Source of the DNA: Halichondria panicea
Taxonomy: Eukaryota; Porifera; Demospongiae; Suberitida; Halichondriidae
Assembly: GCF_963675165.1 (NCBI RefSeq)
Contig: NC_087379.1
Span: 1,926,201-1,990,200, forward strand
Direction: 5' to 3'
Length of the DNA: 64,000 nt
Position 1 is the stretch's first letter, and each line of letters opens with the position of its first letter. The notes under the pieces were generated by a model. The model did not search any database and was not told where the DNA came from. It saw nothing but the letters and a program-made list of their open reading frames with translations. A program made the position numbers and the translations under genes. Shown here piece after piece: positions 60,151 to 64,000 of this stretch.

Positions 60151-63100
60151 CTACAGTCCAAATCCAAACACACTAGGCAGTTTCCTAGCTTGAGATTCTT
60201 GGCCTTTACTCTCTTCCTCTTTGCTCTTCTCCAACAGCGAACTAAATGCACTCTCAATCTCGAGACCACCCCCTCCCAGTTCAGACTCAATCTGTGCAAA
60301 GTACGAGGGTACGGCCACTTCTTGACCTGTGGATTTCATCTCATCTGTAGTAGTTTGCATATTGGAAACAGTCTTATTATTTATACTTGCTGCTGTTTCT
60401 GACGGAGTGTTTTCGTTAATTTTTGTGTTTTGAGTAAATGGAGATTTGTAAGTGCCAAACGTGATTTCTCCGTAGGGTTGACTCTCCATACCGCCGTCAC
60501 TGCCAAATAGTTCCTTAGGGTCGATAGGTTTCTCTAACCCAGTTGAATCTGACAGAAGTTTAGGAATTTTGTAGCTAGGCTCCGAAGTCGGTTCTGTGCT
60601 GCTCTCATTTGGAGAGTTTTTCGATTTGATTTTCAAATGAGAATACTTTTTCCTAGGATCTAAACGTTTAGTTGCATCTCCCACACCTTTGCCAGTGGAG
60701 CTCTGGTGATCAGGGCTTGTGCCCCACGAGGCTGGTTTCCAATTCGGAGACATTTTGTCCAACTGTCCTCGCTTATCAGTGCTCAATGGCGGAGACATTC
60801 CGTGTTGACCTGCGTAGGGTGGCGAGGATTGCATTTTTCCAATGTTTGTTGACTGTCCCCATTTTGCACCAGGTCCGTGATAAGGTTGGGATGATGAATT
60901 GCGAGGGTCACTATGAGCAGAAAATCTCGGGTCGTTACTTGAATATCTTGGGTCATGGTTAGTACCCCACGCTGGCGACACACGGTCTGGTTTCTTCCAA
61001 TTCGGAGACATTTTGTCTGACCATCCTCGTTTATCAGTGCTCAGTGGTGGAGACATTCCGTGTTGACCCGCATAGGGTGGCGATGATTGCATTTTTCCAA
61101 TGTTAGTTGACTGCCCCCATTTCGCACCAGGTCCCTGATAAGGCTGGGATGGTGAATTGCGAGGGTCGCTTGGATTCTTTATAGTTGAATGTCTTGGATC
61201 GTTGCCAGTATGTCTAGAATCCATTCCACTCGGTCTAGAATCCATTCCACTTGGTCTAGGATCCATTCCACTTGGTCTAGAATCCATTCCACTCGGTCTA
61301 GGAGCTGGTCTGGGATAACCTCCACTAGCGTTTTTATCTGGCCGTGGTGGTGCGTTTTGGTTCCACACGCCAGGTCCTACGTGTACGTCAGGTAGTGGTC
61401 TGTTTGAATTAGGAGGACCTGATTCCATCTTGCCTGGCCATTGATGAGGAGGAGGTTGATTCCAGCTCTGCTCAGGAGGTGCTGGGCGTGGTGGGGGCAC
61501 TGGAGGACGATAAAATGGCTGCCTTTGTCGAGGTGGAAAGGGTGGTGGTGGACGATAGCTTGGCTCAATCGATGGTCTCCGCTCAGGTATGCCAGGTGGG
61601 TGTGGTTGAGGGTGTGTCTCTGAGAGATGCGGTGCTTCCCAATATTCGTGTGGCATATTCTCCATTCGTTTGAAATCCTCTGGTGTTAGTTTAACATGGA
61701 GGGGAGGAGTAGGTAGCAGAACACGTTTGGGGGGATTTTGAGCTTCCCCCTTCGTATGATCACCTAACGAGGTGCCAGGGAATAATGGGGCGGGGGTATT
61801 AGAGTTCCAAGATGGAGGTGCCATTGAAGTGGCAGGGGCTGTGGATTTCTTGGGTATTCGGCCTAACTTCGTTTTTATCTTTACTTTTGTGAGAGGGATG
61901 GAAACAGTCATTTCTTCGGTGGTAGCTTCCTTAGGCATTGATGCAACGAATCCTTCACTCTGCCCAAACATATTGACTTGTATACCGTCCTCATTGATTA
62001 ACATTCTCTCGTTGGCCATGAGGGGGTGTGGTGTGGGTGTGGTCGCGGTAGGGGTTACACAGTCAACCACCTGTGTGAGACACACGTAGGGTCATTATAA
62101 TTATGCACATACTGTACAGTACAGGTACATCAATAACATGTATATAGTTGTACAATTTAAGATCATGATTTAACTTTTTAAACCATTCTGTCAAAGGTAC
62201 AAGCAGTGTATATATGTACCACTTGTAATCCTCATTTACAAAGTTGAGGCGCTTATGTTCGAATAAAATTGTTTGGTGTCAGTAGCGTTACAATAATTAC
62301 ACGTATATTATGTGATACTGATAAAGGTATAATAATTATTATTAATAACTGTACACACTCACAGTGGCGAGCAGTGCCTCAGTGTCTGCGTTGAGGGGGG
62401 CGTGTGAGAACTTGCAGTTTTCCCCGTTCCTACAGTACTGCTTCAGGTGGTAGAACATGCACGGGAACTCACCTAGGATGGGTGGAGGAATAATACATGT
62501 TAGCAATGTCGGTGGAGAATAATGAATCAACATGACAAGCATTTGTACGGTGCAGTATATGCACAGCTGTAACTTCAGTGCATTATTATTCAAAACATAA
62601 TGTTTTGGGAGAAAAAAAAAGAGAATGCAGTAGGCTTCCGTTCGTGAGGTTTGGAGATAAGAAAACCTTACAGCAGACCCACTATTTTTCTGCGTGCATG
62701 GGTGTTTTGTTACGTTATGCACGGGTTGTACTCACCATGATAGTACATACAGTCTTGCCCTTTGTTACAAGTGTCCAGTTTATAGAACTTGCACACTTCC
62801 TTCTTCTTGGTTCTGGGCCCCTCGTGACTGAACGTACAGTTGTCTCCCTGAGAATGAACGTTAATCATGATAGTCAATGCACCAACACACGTGTGCTTCT
62901 GTGTTTTCTAATCTTATCACACAGTCATGCAGCTTTGACACATAATTTGGTAAGGGTCAGTCAATATATAAAACACATTTATCATTGTGTTTTTGTTGTT
63001 ATTGCTACAATCATGTACACCACTCACATTCTTGCATATTCCATTCATAAAATATTTGCATTGTGGGCGTGGTGGTTTCTGTAGGGGAGGGGCCTCTTTA

Positions 63101-64000
63101 GCGGCAAGCTGGCGTTGTCTCTGCCTGGCCTTCCAAGTCAACTCCTTCTCTTTCCTCTTACTGCTCTTAAGACCAGGCTCTGTGGAGAGGGGAGGGAGGG
63201 GCAATATAAACTGAGTGTGCATCACTTTCACACTGAAACTGTAGCATAGTATGGGGCACTGGCAGGTTTCACTGTACAGAACGTAACTGTTCGTTTACTA
63301 AAATACACAAGGCTATAAGCCCCTAGGGTCTATTGTAAAAATGGAGATACATGTACATGTATGGTAGGTGCTTCGTCTCATTACTACAAGCATATCTAGT
63401 GAACACATACGTTTCCTGACAGCTTCCGGTTCTTTGACCGCCTCCGCTCCGACTAAAGCCATTAAGCTCCCTCCACCACTCGAGATCTCGGGGGCACTCG
63501 CTCGGTTAATTACAGGGAAGTCCTCGCTAAACGGGTCAAGTTCTTCACCACCCAGTTTCGGGAGACTGTCCTGGAGCAGACTCGAGAGTGCCAATGAGCT
63601 GGTTATTGTTGCACTAATAGGGACTTCATCGTCGTCAAGCTGATCAAGGTAACTATCATAGTCAATCTCTTCGTCACTAACGTCTATTACTTCCATTACG
63701 TTCCGATGATACTTGCGTTTCTCCACCAAATCCATTGTATCTGGGGCAGGTTTCGATCGAAGGTTGTACATGATTGGCTCGGCCTCTTCTTGTGAGTTAC
63801 AAGGTGACACGAGGCTCGGTGAGGAGGTAACAAAGGTAGAATGAGAAGATGCCGGGTTCTGGTGTGTTTCGTCATCAGTAGAATGTAGGGGAATTTCGGG
63901 AGCCTGTGATGTGGTGTTCGACTCAGGGTGTGGAGCGTCTTCTGTGGGGGTGTGTGATGAGTGAGGCTGTGTGGGGGTGGACGGAAGTGTGGGGGTGATT
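60151..64000 (-). CDS. ZC3H4/6/8-family triple CCCH zinc-finger protein, 5' incomplete
   Basis: Minus-strand exons 64000(partial)-63411, 63179-63028, 62847-62736, 62472-62363 and 62070-60151 join in phase to at least 960 residues; the start lies beyond the window. Three zinc fingers, C-x7-C-x5-C-x3-H twice and C-x8-C-x5-C-x3-H, are at about 237-255, 266-284 and 289-308 of the visible part. Their spacing and linkers (GEFPCMFYH between fingers 2 and 3) match ZC3H4/ZC3H6/ZC3H8 and insect Su(s), nuclear RNA-binding proteins that restrain or terminate non-productive transcription. Upstream is an acidic region (EVIDVSDEEIDYDSYLDQL). The last 1.9-kb exon encodes a Pro-rich, disordered tail with PSGMDxR hexads and a duplicated 60-residue segment. 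The protein ends with a conserved-looking short acidic helix and VFGFGL. Confidence 0.88.
60735..61302 (-). repeat. Internal coding repeats of the ZC3H gene
   Basis: Two about 60-codon units (about 61170-60990 and 60912-60735) share DPRNSxSQPYxGPGAKWGQ and QHGMSPPLSTDKRG with few changes. Just upstream, 18-bp units at about 61210-61300 encode PSGMDxR four times. Both point to recent in-frame expansion of the disordered tail. Confidence 0.85.

Noticed and set aside
1..64000. Bacterial contamination or operonic genes
   Set aside because: All recognisable genes have introns or animal-specific families, and intergenic DNA is filled with eukaryotic MITEs and LINEs.

Overview
This is nuclear DNA from an animal. 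The genes have short GT-AG introns, no operons are present, the DNA is AT-rich and densely filled with small transposons. The two paralogous kinase-plus-kelch genes, the p120/delta-catenin gene and the retrotransposon content suggest an early-branching animal, most likely a demosponge. That placement is an inference from gene content.

The right half (about 32-64 kb) carries the intact host genes. A flavin amine oxidase (32391-33974, minus, no introns) is followed by a small membrane-anchored Cys-rich peptide (35610-35795, plus) and a 20-exon delta-catenin gene (36885-55336, minus). The catenin reading frame can be joined through all 20 exons with matching splice phases, giving 1111 residues that end in the PDZ ligand DSWV. 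Catenin introns contain two tandem intronless kinase-kelch genes on the opposite strand (46362-48710 and 49899-52109) and one intronless Ser-rich ORF on the same strand (43256-44815). A five-exon NOL7-like nucleolar gene (58882-59929, plus) and a ZC3H4/6/8-type triple CCCH gene (60151 to beyond 64000, minus) converge with about 220 bp between them.

The left half (about 7-32 kb) is a graveyard of segmental copies of the block [amine oxidase minus]-[small Cys-rich peptide plus]-[3' half of delta-catenin minus]. Copy 1 lies at about 8.0-12.3 kb, copy 2 at about 13.8-26.7 kb, a stub at about 30.7-31.7 kb, and the intact block begins at 32.4 kb. Oxidase and catenin copies 1 and 2 are truncated or frameshifted. 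The small peptide keeps an open frame in copies 1, 2 and 4, with every cysteine and an acidic dileucine tail retained.

Mobile DNA is abundant and often datable against the duplicated copies. A full-length PHD/endonuclease/RT retrotransposon carries a 2A-like DIEPNPGP motif but has no in-frame ATG before it (1942-5545). A TTAA-flanked piggyBac-like element (19861-20759) has a matching empty site in the intact catenin. A 3.6-kb element with long TIRs and a 9-bp target duplication (22545-26147) contains a nested 327-bp MITE. Two elements with CATAGATTGA termini have 7-bp target duplications (28437-30025, 30049-30565). There are several TA-flanked MITEs, LINE remnants and a transposase-like fragment cut exactly at a duplication breakpoint. 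A further unrecognised two-exon 96-residue gene sits at 5798-6144. I saw no tRNA, rRNA or CRISPR array.
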